The position numbers and the translations under genes were made by a program. From assembly GCA_964346185.1 (NCBI GenBank), contig CAYFTR010000033.1, positions 1 to 16,654 on the forward strand: a stretch of DNA of 16,654 nucleotides, written 5' to 3'. The DNA is from JAAYJS01 sp964346185. Lineage in GTDB: Bacteria > Bacillota > Clostridia > Eubacteriales > Eubacteriaceae. The notes below the pieces were generated by a model, which was not told where the DNA came from, made no database searches, and was given only the letters and a program-made list of their open reading frames with translations. Positions 6,711-14,860 of this stretch are shown in pieces (within the stretch, counting starts at the first letter, position 1; every line of letters starts with the position of its first letter).

Positions 6711-7653
6711 AAGTTACGAAAAAGGCAAGGTAGTTCAGGATTATTTATTTATAAAAAATTTAACCGCCAAAACCGCCAGCAATGGCAGCCGTTATTTTAA
6801 TTTAATTTTAACCGACAAGGCCTTCGACGAGATTGACGGACGCATGTGGGATGTCAGCAAGGCCGACGAGGAGGAGTTTGTCCCGGGCGTGTTGGTAAAG
6901 GTGCGGGCTTCGGTTCAGGAATACAACGGCAAGTTGCAGGTGATTATTCAAAAAATACGCTTGGCGAACGCCGGAGACTCGGTAAATATCGATGATTATG
7001 TTCATAGCGCGCCCTTTTCCGCCGAGGCGATGCTCGAGGATATTAAAAAAGTTATCAACCGCTTTAAGAACAAGGATCTGCGAGAGATTACCCTGGCGTT
7101 GGTGGAAGATAAACAAAAGGCTTTAATGTACTTTCCCGCCGCCAAGCGTCACCACCACGCCGTTAAGGGAGGGCTGCTCCACCACACCTTATCGATGTTA
7201 AAAATAGGCATGGCGTTAACGCCGCTGTACCCTTTTTTAAATGCGGATTTACTGTACGCCGGCATTATTTTACACGACTTGGGTAAGGTGGACGAAATGG
7301 TCTCGGATCCGAACGGCATTGTGAGCGATTATACCGCCGAAGGCAAGTTGCTCGGACATATTGTAACGGGTATCGCGGACATCAAGTTAAAGGGGCAGGC
7401 ACTGGGTACGGACCCGGAAGTTCTGTTACTTTTGGAGCATATGTTGTTGTCCCACCATTACGAGGCGGAATACGGCAGCCCGAAACGACCGATGTTTGCC
7501 GAAGCGGAGTTGCTGCACCATATCGACATTATCGACGCGCGGATGAATACCATGGAGCGCATTCAAAACACATTAACGCCCGGCGGTTTTTCGGAGAACC
7601 AGTGGTCCCTGGACGGTATTCAGGTGTATCGGACAACATTGGACGAACAATAA
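6700..7653 (+). CDS. yhaM: 3'-5' exoribonuclease of the YhaM family
   Basis: The 317 residues match the roughly 314 of B. subtilis YhaM, a cytoplasmic enzyme that trims RNA and single-stranded DNA from the 3' end with a metal cofactor. An OB-fold nucleic-acid-binding domain occupies about residues 10-90. The HD metal-dependent hydrolase domain follows, with the His cluster 151-153, HH at 161-162, the signature HD pair His192-Asp193 in ILHDLGK, LLSHHYE near 250, and a closing LHHIDIIDARM. The ATG at 6700 has AAAGGTGG upstream and overlaps the preceding 42-codon ORF, so the two are probably co-translated from the promoter at 6535-6543. A bidirectional terminator lies 130 bases after the stop. 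No missing residues were seen. Confidence 0.93.
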   Translation: MSIKSYEKGKVVQDYLFIKNLTAKTASNGSRYFNLILTDKAFDEIDGRMWDVSKADEEEFVPGVLVKVRASVQEYNGKLQVIIQKIRLANAGDSVNIDDYVHSAPFSAEAMLEDIKKVINRFKNKDLREITLALVEDKQKALMYFPAAKRHHHAVKGGLLHHTLSMLKIGMALTPLYPFLNADLLYAGIILHDLGKVDEMVSDPNGIVSDYTAEGKLLGHIVTGIADIKLKGQALGTDPEVLLLLEHMLLSHHYEAEYGSPKRPMFAEAELLHHIDIIDARMNTMERIQNTLTPGGFSENQWSLDGIQVYRTTLDEQ

Positions 7654-7700
7654 ATCCACGAAAATCTTAACGCGACTTCCAAACACCGCCCTTACGTTTG

Positions 7701-7754
7701 TTCGGATGTCGGGTCGCCCTCCGCTACGAGCAGCTTTCGGGACATCGGGTCGGC
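7701..7754 (+). repeat. Two copies of a GC-rich intergenic motif
   Basis: TTCGGATGTCGGGTCGCC (7701-7718) and TTCGGGACATCGGGTCGGC (7736-7754) are near copies 35 bases apart. A third copy, inverted, lies at 5898-5916 beside the assembly gap. All are intergenic, which suggests a dispersed repeat family. Confidence 0.5.
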
Positions 7755-7783
7755 GTCCACCGCGCGGATAATAAACAAAAAAT

Positions 7784-7839
7784 TAAAACGGACAATTTTG
7801 TATAACGTTCCAAGCAAAGTTTACAAATTGTCCGTTTTA
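7784..7839. terminator. Bidirectional intrinsic terminator
   Basis: TAAAACGGACAATTTTGTA (7784-7802) and TACAAATTGTCCGTTTTA (7822-7839) form an 18-pair stem with one bulged T and a 19-base loop. T-rich sequence flanks it on both strands (TTTTAT on plus; TTTTAATTTTTT on minus). It sits between the convergent yhaM and MATE genes and can end both. Confidence 0.75.
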
Positions 7840-7868
7840 TGCGTTTAGATGTGATTAACGCTCAGGTC

Positions 7869-7927
7869 TTTCAGCAACCTGCCCGACACATGCCGCTCAA
7901 TTAACACGCAAAGCGGGGTTGTTGAAA
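7869..7927. repeat. Inverted repeat in the yhaM-MATE intergenic region
   Basis: TTTCAGCAACC (7869-7879) is complementary to GGTTGTTGAAA (7917-7927) at 10 of 11 positions, with a G-T wobble at the other. A further hairpin, ATCGGC-ATGTAC-GCCGAT, lies near 7997-8014. No gene is supported in 7654-8053; a plus-strand frame at 7919-8167 has no ribosome site and runs into the MATE gene. Confidence 0.4.
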
Positions 7928-8053
7928 AATTGCAGGTTCCATTCAAAGCGTTTTCGGTTTTGGCAAGCCGCCGTCCGACGTTACCGCTACGCGCCATCGG
8001 CATGTACGCCGATTACCTTAGCCAGAACTTTCAAGCCAATGTTTACATTCTTT

Positions 8054-9445
8054 TTAAATTTTAATTTTCTTCCACTTTCCGCCGTAAAACCGTCTTCCCG
8101 AAAAAAACATTCGCAGGCTTTGGTCCGCCACCAGTGCAATCCATGCACCGTAAATGCCGATACCTAACGGAAAGCACAATAAGTAGGTGAGTATCGGCCG
8201 AAAAACGGCAATTACCCCTAAGGAGTACACCATGACGTAAAAATTGTCCCCTGCACCTTTTAAAACGCCGGAATACACCAATTGAAAGGCTTGGGGTACG
8301 GCGGCCAACGCCATGATGACCGTTAGTTTTTTACCCAGTTCAATGACGGCGATATCCCGCGTGTACAGCCACATAAAGGGGGTTCGTCCCGAAAGGTACA
8401 GGACAAAGGCGGTAAGTCCCAGAACCAACCCTACCCGAATGCCGATTTTGCCGTAGGCTTCCGCCAAATCGGGGCGTTGTTTACCGAGGTATTGCCCCGT
8501 GTGGGCACTGGTTGCCGAACCCAGCCCCAGGGTAAAGGAGTAAAAAATATCACACAGGCTCATGACCACGTGGTGTGCCGCCAACGGGATCACACCCAGT
8601 CGGGCAACCATCATGGTGTAGGTAAACATACCGAAACGTTCAAAGGCCTGTTCGCCGAGGGAGCTTGCCCCCAATTTACCGACAGGTTTTAAAATTTCGG
8701 AATCAAACCATTTGCCGGGCGCGGTAAGGCTTAGGGTTTTTCCCTCACCGATGACCTCTCTTAATATAACCAGCAGTGCCATTATATTGCCGACCATGGT
8801 GGCAAGCCCGGCACCTGCCACTTCCAATCGGGGAAAGGGACCGATTCCGTGAATGAGAAACAGGTTTAATACGGTGTTTACCACATTGCCGAGAACGTTG
8901 GCACGAAACACCACCTTAGTGTTACCGATACCGACCAACGCCGCCCCGATAACCTGGGTAAAGGCGGTAAAAAACACACCGAGGGTTACAAAGCGTCCGT
9001 AACGGGTTGCGGGTTCAATCAGCGAAATTTGACCGCCGGTAAAAGCGATAATTTGAGGCAAAAAATAAAAAGCCGCCGCAATCAGGGGCAGGTACAACAA
9101 AAAGGTTAAGGATATGCCCTGTTTTAAGGTGGCATTCATGGCTTTTTTGTTGCCTTCGCCCATTCTTCGGGCGACCAGGGCGGTAACGGGTACCGACAGA
9201 GCACGCATTAAAACGTGCAACACCATTTTGGGTTGGCTCATTACACCGACGGTTGCCAGAGCGGATGCCCCCAAGGCACCGACCATTGCCAGATCTATCG
9301 TCATCATTAAGTCGATAAGCAGACCCTGCATGGCGGCGGGCCAGGCAACTTTTAAAAATTTATTGTAGGCGGTTTTGGTGTCCGGTACGGGACCCAGTCG
9401 CCTGCTTTTCGGTAATATACGGTTTATCGAAAAAAATTGTGTCAA
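8054..9445 (-). CDS. MATE-family efflux transporter
   Basis: This is a 463-residue inner-membrane exporter with about twelve predicted membrane segments in two halves. The N-terminal half has the family pattern LMMTIDLAMVGALGASALATVG (about residues 45-66). MATE proteins expel small, often cationic molecules using a Na+ or H+ gradient; the substrate here is unknown. The start is a TTG at 9445, 6-8 bases after GGAGGAG. The nearby ATG at 9449 is in another frame and stops early. The gene begins 17 bases after the ATPase stop at 9463 with no promoter between, so it is the last gene of the B12-riboswitch transport operon. It may therefore export a molecule linked to that uptake system, such as a metal carrier (inference), or be an unrelated passenger. 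It ends 215 bases before the bidirectional terminator. Confidence 0.93.
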   Translation of the reverse strand: MTQFFSINRILPKSRRLGPVPDTKTAYNKFLKVAWPAAMQGLLIDLMMTIDLAMVGALGASALATVGVMSQPKMVLHVLMRALSVPVTALVARRMGEGNKKAMNATLKQGISLTFLLYLPLIAAAFYFLPQIIAFTGGQISLIEPATRYGRFVTLGVFFTAFTQVIGAALVGIGNTKVVFRANVLGNVVNTVLNLFLIHGIGPFPRLEVAGAGLATMVGNIMALLVILREVIGEGKTLSLTAPGKWFDSEILKPVGKLGASSLGEQAFERFGMFTYTMMVARLGVIPLAAHHVVMSLCDIFYSFTLGLGSATSAHTGQYLGKQRPDLAEAYGKIGIRVGLVLGLTAFVLYLSGRTPFMWLYTRDIAVIELGKKLTVIMALAAVPQAFQLVYSGVLKGAGDNFYVMVYSLGVIAVFRPILTYLLCFPLGIGIYGAWIALVADQSLRMFFSGRRFYGGKWKKIKI

Positions 9446-9462
9446 TCATCTCCTCCAATACA

Positions 9463-10224
9463 TTATAAAATCGCGTCGATTAATGCTCGCGTATAAGGAC
9501 TTTGGGGGTTTTTTAATATTGTTTCGGTTTTTCCCCTTTCCACTACTTTACCGCCGTGCATAATAATTAAGTTTTCACTGAAATTGCTGACCAGGGGCAA
9601 GTCATGGGTAATAAATAAAATAGCCATGTTGTAAGTTTCCCTTAATTGCAGCAGGAGTTCTATAATTTGTGCCTGGGCGGATACGTCCAACGCCGAGGTG
9701 GCTTCGTCGCAGATTAACAGTTCCGGGTGTACCGCCATGGCACGGGCAATGGCGGCTCTTTGACATTCGCCACCGCTGAGTTGGTGGGGGTATTTGTCTT
9801 TATATTCCGCTTTTAACCCGACTTGTTGTAACAGTTCGACCACCTGTTCCCCGACACTTTCCCCCCTTTTTCGGCACAAAAGGCAAATAGTTTCTTCGAT
9901 TGAGGGGCCTATCTTACGTCTCGGATTAAAAGAACCGACGGCATTTTGAAAAACCATTTGCATTTTGGTATATAAACGGTGCCATTGGGCACGTTTATAG
10001 TCGACGATGTCTTCGCCCCGATACAGGATTTGCCCGGCACTTACCTTGTGCAGCCCCGTTAAGACCTTTACCAGAGTGGATTTACCGCTGCCGCTCTCCC
10101 CGATAATGCCTAAAATTTCGCCGACTTCCATAGAAAAGCTCACCTTGTCCAAGGCTTTTACGGTATAGTCCCCTCTGTTAAATGTTTTACTGACCTCTTT
10201 AAAGGTTACCAAGTGTTCAGGCAT
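9463..10224 (-). CDS. ABC transporter ATPase, Nik/Dpp/Opp type (second)
   Basis: This is a 253-residue cytoplasmic ATPase of the NikE/OppF type. It has Walker A GESGSGKST (42-50), a Q-loop in VFQNAVGSFNP, the signature LSGGE (149-153), Walker B LLICDE (169-174) and the switch His207. The ATG at 10224 is preferred: GAAAGGAA lies just upstream and it overlaps the end of the first ATPase by 8 bases. A longer frame reaching 10344 would run deep inside the neighbouring gene. It ends NPQSPYTRALIDAIL, the normal family C-terminus, without the Cys-rich tail of its partner. The two ATPases should form a heterodimer under the permease pair encoded upstream. Confidence 0.94.
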   Translation of the reverse strand: MPEHLVTFKEVSKTFNRGDYTVKALDKVSFSMEVGEILGIIGESGSGKSTLVKVLTGLHKVSAGQILYRGEDIVDYKRAQWHRLYTKMQMVFQNAVGSFNPRRKIGPSIEETICLLCRKRGESVGEQVVELLQQVGLKAEYKDKYPHQLSGGECQRAAIARAMAVHPELLICDEATSALDVSAQAQIIELLLQLRETYNMAILFITHDLPLVSNFSENLIIMHGGKVVERGKTETILKNPQSPYTRALIDAIL

Positions 10225-11176
10225 AGAGTTCCTTTCGTGTACAAAGCACCCAATGATCCTCCCGAATTTCGCAGGCGACATTGTTGTAGGCGGCACATTT
10301 TTCGGTGCAGTAGGCACAGCGGTCGTAAAAGCCGCACCCCACATTCTTTAAACAGGCAAAGTGTGGCGGTCGCCCTTTTAAACCGACGGGTAAACCGCCG
10401 CCCAGTTTGGGTACCGCCGACAGCAACGCCCTGGTATAGGGGTGGGCCGGGGCGTTTAAAATTTGTTGCTTACTGCCGATTTCCACCATTCTGCCGCCGT
10501 ACATCACGGCGATGGTGTCCGCCATTTTTCCAACCACCCCCATGTTGTGGCTGATAACAATCATGGCGGTATCGGTGTTTTCTTTAAGTGCCAACATTTC
10601 TTCGACTACCTGTTTTTGTACGGTGGTATCCAGGGCGGAGGTCGGCTCGTCGGCTAAAATAAGTTTGGGTTTTAACAGCATTGCCAGGGCAACCGCTACC
10701 CGCTGCGCCATACCGCCGGAGAGTTCAAAAGGATAGGCGTTTAATATGCGGTCGACCTCCTTTAGGCCGATTTTGTTAAAAATAGCCACCGCTTGTTCCC
10801 GCATGTCGTCGTAGGTCACGTTGTCCTGATGGCTTTGCAGAGTTTCTAAAAATTGTTTGCCGATTTTACGGGAGGGGTTCAGGCTCGCCTCGGGGTTTTG
10901 AAAAATAACGGCAATATCCTCTCCCATCATTCGGCGTCTTTCTTCTCGGGACAGGGTGCTCAAATCCTGCCCTTCAAAATGAATGCTTCCTGATAAAATG
11001 TCGGTATTCAAACCCTTTAAGCGGGCAATGGCTTTTACCATGGTGGATTTGCCGCAACCGCTTTCGCCTACAATGCCCAAAACCTCGTTTTCATTTAAAT
11101 CGAAAGCGATATCCCGAATAATTTTGGTGTTGCCGTAACCGGCGCTGAGGTTTTTAACTTGTAATAAGGGTGTCAT
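10217..11176 (-). CDS. ABC transporter ATPase, Nik/Dpp/Opp type (first)
   Basis: This is a 319-residue ATPase of the DppD/OppD/NikD type. Walker A is GESGCGKST (37-45), the Q-loop is IFQNPEASLNP, the signature is LSGGM (152-156), Walker B is LILADE (172-177), and His210 is the switch residue (ISHN rather than the common THD). After about residue 260 comes the oligopeptide/dipeptide-type C-terminal extension with seven Cys (275, 281, 287, 290, 294, 302, 312); in relatives this tail can hold an iron-sulfur cluster. It starts 106 bases after the binding-protein gene, beyond a large hairpin, with only a weak AGGA ribosome site, so it is probably made at a lower level than the binding protein. Substrate cannot be told from the ATPase alone. 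Confidence 0.94.
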   Translation of the reverse strand: MTPLLQVKNLSAGYGNTKIIRDIAFDLNENEVLGIVGESGCGKSTMVKAIARLKGLNTDILSGSIHFEGQDLSTLSREERRRMMGEDIAVIFQNPEASLNPSRKIGKQFLETLQSHQDNVTYDDMREQAVAIFNKIGLKEVDRILNAYPFELSGGMAQRVAVALAMLLKPKLILADEPTSALDTTVQKQVVEEMLALKENTDTAMIVISHNMGVVGKMADTIAVMYGGRMVEIGSKQQILNAPAHPYTRALLSAVPKLGGGLPVGLKGRPPHFACLKNVGCGFYDRCAYCTEKCAAYNNVACEIREDHWVLCTRKELYA

Positions 11177-11216
11177 ATCGTTGTCCTATCTATTTCTTAT
11201 TTCTATGTTTCATTTT

Positions 11217-11253
11217 AACGGGGCGACGACAGCCACTTCCGTCGCCGCCCGTT
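11217..11253 (-). promoter_or_regulatory. Intercistronic hairpin after the binding-protein gene
   Basis: AACGGGGCGACG (11217-11228) pairs with CGTCGC(CG)CCCGTT (11240-11253): 12 pairs with a 2-base bulge. On the operon's strand it is followed by AAAATG, not T, so it is not a full terminator in that direction. Such hairpins protect the upstream binding-protein mRNA and raise its level relative to the ATPases. Confidence 0.6.
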
Positions 11254-11282
11254 TGTTTTTATTAACGGTGTACCCGCTTTGT

Positions 11283-12809
11283 TTATTTGGTGAGATCTTT
11301 CGTAACGTGGTAGTAGTCGTTGGCGTGGGTTTTAAAGCCTTTTACCGCGTCTTTATACGCAACCATCATGTTGTTGAAGCCGATGTAATCGAAAGCGGCA
11401 TCGTCGATAGCGGCTTGTTGAATGTCGCCGACCAGAGCGACGCGTTTATCCATATCAAAAGTTTGCTGCAATTCCTTAAGTTTTTCCTGAACGACGGGGT
11501 TGTTGTAGTGTCCGAAGTTAGCTACACCGCCTTCCATCATGCAATCACTCAACACTTTGGAGGGTTCGCCGTTGGGCATGGTAACAATGGAATACATGCC
11601 GATGTCAAAATCGCCGGATTTAAAGTAGGCGGATTTTTCCGAAACGACCAGTTCGGCATCGATGCCTATTTTTTTAAGTTGCGCCTGCATTTCCGTTCCG
11701 ATACTTTCCATCGCCAAACGCTTGTAGATGTTAAATTGTAATTTTAAGGGTGTGCCGTTTTTGTCGACAATGCCGTCGCCGTCACTGTCGGTATAGCCGG
11801 CGTCCGCCAAAATTTGTTTCGCTTTTTGCTCGTCGTATTCTCTGGGTTTTAAGACCGAATCGTTAAAGGGGGTAAATTCGGGGAACGCGCCGACCGCCGG
11901 GGTTACCGCCCCCTTTAATTGATCGATACAAATGGCTTTTTTGTCGATACCGGTCATAACGGCTTCGCGAACCGCTTTGTCGGGTATTCTTTCCAAATTA
12001 AAGTACAGCTGATAGGTACGGGGTTGTACGGTTTGGGTAACGGTAATGCCCTCTTTACCTTTTAGGCTCTCCGCCGCTTCGGGGCTCAGCTCCAGGGCGA
12101 CATCCACCTCTCCCGTTTCCAGGGACATGGCCAGGGTGTTAAAATCGCTGACGTTGACATATTCCACCGCCGGGGTTTTTACGTCGCCGTTCCAATAGTT
12201 GTCGTTGCGAACCATTTTGACACGGGTTTCCGGTTCGAAGCTTTCAAACTTAAAGGGACCCGTACAAATCGGATTGTTATCGAAGTCCTCCGTGCCGGCC
12301 ACGTCCACAATAACGGCGTCGGGATCGCAGAGATTGTCAATTAAGGTGGCGTTAGGTTCTTTGGTTTTCATGGTGATGGTATTGCCCTCGACGGTGTAGT
12401 CGATCTCCGTCAGGTAAGTGGCACGGTCGTTCATACCGCCGACCCGTTTTAAGGATTCCACCACCTTGTCGCCGGTTACCTTTTCGCCGTTGGAAAAGGT
12501 CGCTTTATCGTTAAGAGTAATTTTCCATGTAAGGGGGTCGATGTTTTCGTAGCTTTCTGCCAACCATGGGGAGGGACGCAGCTCCTCGTCCAATTTAAAA
12601 AGGGTTTCGCCCACGCCGTAACGCACGGGGTACCAGCCCGCCCAATCGACGGCAGGGTCCAAGGTGGCCAATACGCCGTTGGTGCTGCCGAATACAACGG
12701 TATCCGAGGTGCCGTTCTTGCCCTCGGAGGAAGCGCCTGTGCCGCAACCGGCAAGCAGGCTGACCGCTAAAATCAGGGCAAGCCCTACAAACCATATTTT
12801 TCTTCTCAT
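11283..12809 (-). CDS. Extracellular solute-binding lipoprotein, family 5
   Basis: This 508-residue binding protein of the Nik/Dpp/Opp ABC class captures the cargo outside the membrane. A lipoprotein signal peptide ends in LLAGC, so Cys22 should be lipidated and the protein tethered. The mature part has the family pattern ETLFKLDEELRPSPWLAES (about 70-88) and the GPFKFESFEP element near residue 190. DSDGDGIVDKNG at 341-352 is a calcium-loop-like insert. The general look (GWYPVRYGVGETL) is closer to nickel/metallophore-type binders than to classical OppA, but that is judgement by eye. The ATG follows AAGGAG with 7-base spacing. It lies third in a B12-riboswitch operon, which favours cobalt, a cobalt chelate or a corrinoid as cargo (inference). 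Confidence 0.93.
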   Translation of the reverse strand: MRRKIWFVGLALILAVSLLAGCGTGASSEGKNGTSDTVVFGSTNGVLATLDPAVDWAGWYPVRYGVGETLFKLDEELRPSPWLAESYENIDPLTWKITLNDKATFSNGEKVTGDKVVESLKRVGGMNDRATYLTEIDYTVEGNTITMKTKEPNATLIDNLCDPDAVIVDVAGTEDFDNNPICTGPFKFESFEPETRVKMVRNDNYWNGDVKTPAVEYVNVSDFNTLAMSLETGEVDVALELSPEAAESLKGKEGITVTQTVQPRTYQLYFNLERIPDKAVREAVMTGIDKKAICIDQLKGAVTPAVGAFPEFTPFNDSVLKPREYDEQKAKQILADAGYTDSDGDGIVDKNGTPLKLQFNIYKRLAMESIGTEMQAQLKKIGIDAELVVSEKSAYFKSGDFDIGMYSIVTMPNGEPSKVLSDCMMEGGVANFGHYNNPVVQEKLKELQQTFDMDKRVALVGDIQQAAIDDAAFDYIGFNNMMVAYKDAVKGFKTHANDYYHVTKDLTK

Positions 12810-12821
12810 TACATTCTCCTT

Positions 12822-12835
12822 TTCATTTAAATGAA
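12822..12835 (-). promoter_or_regulatory. Perfect 14-base palindrome before the binding-protein gene
   Basis: TTCATTTAAATGAA lies immediately upstream of the AAGGAG ribosome site of the binding-protein gene, in a 74-base spacer. It may be a small mRNA-stabilising or operator site; no promoter is evident here. Confidence 0.35.
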
Positions 12836-12883
12836 TTTATGGTAAACATCCTTAGATGGTCCAATCACTGCTCAATGATTGTT

Positions 12884-13714
12884 TTATATGGCTTCTTTGC
12901 GTTGTTTCGGGTCTAAGAGGTCTCTCACCTTGTCACCGAACAGGTTAAAGAGCATCATCACCCCAACCATTACCAACGAGGGGTAAATGGCCACCCACGG
13001 GGCGGTTTGCAAGTATTTGCGACCTTCGCTGATCATGGAGCCCCACTCCGCTTCGGGAACTTTGACTCCCAAACCGAGAAAGGATAACCCGGCGATGCCC
13101 ATCATCATGCCGCTGATGTGCAGGGTTGCCGTAACAATTAGAGGCCCCATAATGTTGGGCAAAATGTGTATAAACATAATACGCGGGGAAGAGCAACCCG
13201 AAAGTTGCGCCGCCTGTATATAGGCCTCCTCCTTTACCGCAATGGTGGAGGAACGCGCCAAACGCGCGTACTGGGTCCAGGTAACTAAAAAGAGCGCCAG
13301 CATGGCGTTTAACAGCCCGCCGCCCAAAACACCGGCAACCGCAATCGCCAAAATAATATCGGGGAAGGATAAAAACACATCGGTGACACGCATTAAAACG
13401 CTGTCTACCCAACCGCCGTAATAACCGCCGACAATGCCCACCGCGATGCCCAATGTACCGGTCGCAAGAATTAAGGCAAAGGCGGAGAAGATAGATGTTT
13501 TAGACCCGACAATCACCCGGGACAGCAAGTCCCGTCCGTGGCTGTCGGTCCCGAAGGGATGTTCCCGCGAGGGCGGTTGTAACACCTTGGCGGTGTCGGT
13601 TGCGTAGGGGTCGTAGGGGGCTAAGCGTCCCGAAAAAAACGAAAGGATTAACAGGACGGCAATGAATACACATAAAACCTGAAAACTTTTCGGTAATTTT
13701 TTATAATTTCTCAT
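12884..13714 (-). CDS. ABC transporter permease, NikC/DppC type
   Basis: This 276-residue inner-membrane permease forms the channel with the product of the preceding gene. The N-terminal membrane segment (about 12-30) is followed by the family element HPFGTDSHGRDLLSRV (52-67). The BPD_transp_1 domain then supplies the remaining membrane segments. The cytoplasmic EAA loop, EEAYIQAAQLSGCSSPRIMFIH, contacts the ATPases. The ATG at 13714 has AGGTGG upstream and lies 7 bases after the stop of the other permease, a tight operon spacing. The length is normal for NikC. Confidence 0.94.
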   Translation of the reverse strand: MRNYKKLPKSFQVLCVFIAVLLILSFFSGRLAPYDPYATDTAKVLQPPSREHPFGTDSHGRDLLSRVIVGSKTSIFSAFALILATGTLGIAVGIVGGYYGGWVDSVLMRVTDVFLSFPDIILAIAVAGVLGGGLLNAMLALFLVTWTQYARLARSSTIAVKEEAYIQAAQLSGCSSPRIMFIHILPNIMGPLIVTATLHISGMMMGIAGLSFLGLGVKVPEAEWGSMISEGRKYLQTAPWVAIYPSLVMVGVMMLFNLFGDKVRDLLDPKQRKEAI

Positions 13715-13721
13715 AGCCCAC

Positions 13722-14651
13722 CTAAATCTCTTTTATTTTCGGATTAAACCATGTGTAGGAAATGTCCGCCAATAAATTAACCAACATATAGGCAATGGCA
13801 ACCCACACCACAAACCCCTGAATGACGGGGTAATCCCGGGTGGTAATGGCTTCCATAACCATAACGCCGAGTCCGGGCCAGTTAAAAATGGTTTCCACCA
13901 CAACGGTACCCGCTAAAAGCGAACCGATGGATATGGCCGTCAGAGTCACCACCGTTACCATAATATTTTTAAGCACATGTTTGTACAAAATGGTTTTTTC
14001 TTTGATGCCTCTGGCTCGGGCGCCGACAACGTAATCCTTCCCCAGTTCGTCCAAAACCGCCGCCCGAACCTGCCGTATGTAACGGGAACTCATAACAATG
14101 GCCAAGGCGATCGCCGGCAAAACGGCTCCTTTGGGATCTCTGGTCGCCAATACGGGAAACCAACGCAATTTTAAAGCGAAAATGTACATTAAAATAATGG
14201 AAATGGTAAAGTTGGGAACGGCGTTGCCTACAAAGGTCAACAAACGTATAAGAATATCGTCGAATTTATCTTTACGAACGGCGGTAAGAATCCCCAAGGG
14301 AATAGAAACCACCAAGGTAAGGGTTATGGACAGGCTTGCCATGAGCATGGAGTAGGGCAAGGCACCCAACAATTTATCCGTCACCGGCAAACCGCTGATA
14401 AAAGAGGTCCCCAAGTCGCCCTGTAAAAAGTCACTCACCCAAGACAGGTATTGAACGAGAAAAGGACGGTTGAGCCCCATTTCTTCCTGAAGGGCGGCAA
14501 CCTGCTCCGGCGAGGGCGTCACACCGCCGGCAGCGAGACGAACCGTTGCGGGGTCGCCGGGGGCAATGCTCATAAGGGCAAAGGTCATCAAGGTGATGCC
14601 AAAAAGCACGGGTACAAATTGCAATAGGCGTTTGAGTATAATTCTAAACAA
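13722..14651 (-). CDS. ABC transporter permease, NikB/DppB type
   Basis: This 309-residue inner-membrane permease is the first gene of the operon. It opens with the typical MFRIILKRLLQFVPVLFGIT membrane segment. The periplasmic-side stretch APGDPATVRLAAGG and the following EEMGLNRPFLVQYLSWV resemble NikB-type permeases. The C-terminal half has the EAA motif (GKDYVVGARARGIKEKTILYKH) and the closing NWPGLG element. The start codon is TTG at 14651, six bases after AAGGAG; no ATG fits. It begins 16 bases after the T-tailed terminator that ends the cobalamin riboswitch leader, so its transcription is set by read-through of that terminator. Confidence 0.94.
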   Translation of the reverse strand: MFRIILKRLLQFVPVLFGITLMTFALMSIAPGDPATVRLAAGGVTPSPEQVAALQEEMGLNRPFLVQYLSWVSDFLQGDLGTSFISGLPVTDKLLGALPYSMLMASLSITLTLVVSIPLGILTAVRKDKFDDILIRLLTFVGNAVPNFTISIILMYIFALKLRWFPVLATRDPKGAVLPAIALAIVMSSRYIRQVRAAVLDELGKDYVVGARARGIKEKTILYKHVLKNIMVTVVTLTAISIGSLLAGTVVVETIFNWPGLGVMVMEAITTRDYPVIQGFVVWVAIAYMLVNLLADISYTWFNPKIKEI

Positions 14652-14666
14652 TTAGGTCTCCTTAAC

Positions 14667-14693
14667 AAAAAAAACTCCTGATTCGAGGAGTTT
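14667..14693 (-). terminator. Attenuator terminator of the B12 riboswitch
   Basis: On the minus strand AAACTCCT and AGGAGTTT form a perfect 8-pair stem around a 6-base loop (CGAATC), followed by a run of T. It lies between the aptamer and the first gene, the layout of a transcription-terminating riboswitch that switches genes off when cobalamin is plentiful. Confidence 0.9.
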
Positions 14694-14739
14694 CAACTTT
14701 TGCGGTGATTTCAATGCGATTTCAATCTTATTATTAAAG

Positions 14740-14835
14740 TCTGTCCTCGCAGAAAACTTCATATAAAGTATCCGTCTGACTCTTCAGAGATCACGGTAGC
14801 GGGACTGAGCGGATTTTCACCGACTTCCTTTATAT
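14740..14835 (-). promoter_or_regulatory. Cobalamin (B12) riboswitch aptamer
   Basis: The transcript shows the conserved core in order: GGAA, GGTGAAAATCC, AGTCCCGCTACCGTGA, a small CTC-TGAA-GAG stem, then AGTCAGACGGATAC. An outer stem of eight pairs closes it (ATATAAAG, plus-strand 14828-14835, with CTTTATAT, 14761-14768). The next hairpin TCTG-CGAGGA-CAGA (14740-14753) is the L13 partner; its loop region GCGAGGA complements TCCCGC of L5, the kissing contact expected for this class. The elaborate extra stems of the long class are absent, so it is a compact form. Which cobalamin it prefers cannot be read from sequence. Confidence 0.93.
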
Positions 14836-14860
14836 AAAAATTTTGTATGAATTTACATTA

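Noticed and set aside
7784..7839. Long inverted repeat as a transposon end or MITE
   Set aside because: Only 56 bases in total, flanked by T-rich sequence on both strands and placed between convergent genes, so a bidirectional terminator is the simpler reading.
7919..8167. Plus-strand frame of 82 codons between yhaM and the MATE gene
   Set aside because: No ribosome site or recognisable motif; it overlaps the well-supported MATE gene antisense and sits in an inverted repeat.
10225..10344. N-terminal extension of the second ATPase
   Set aside because: It lies within the coding region of the first ATPase, and the ATG at 10224 has a ribosome site and typical overlap.
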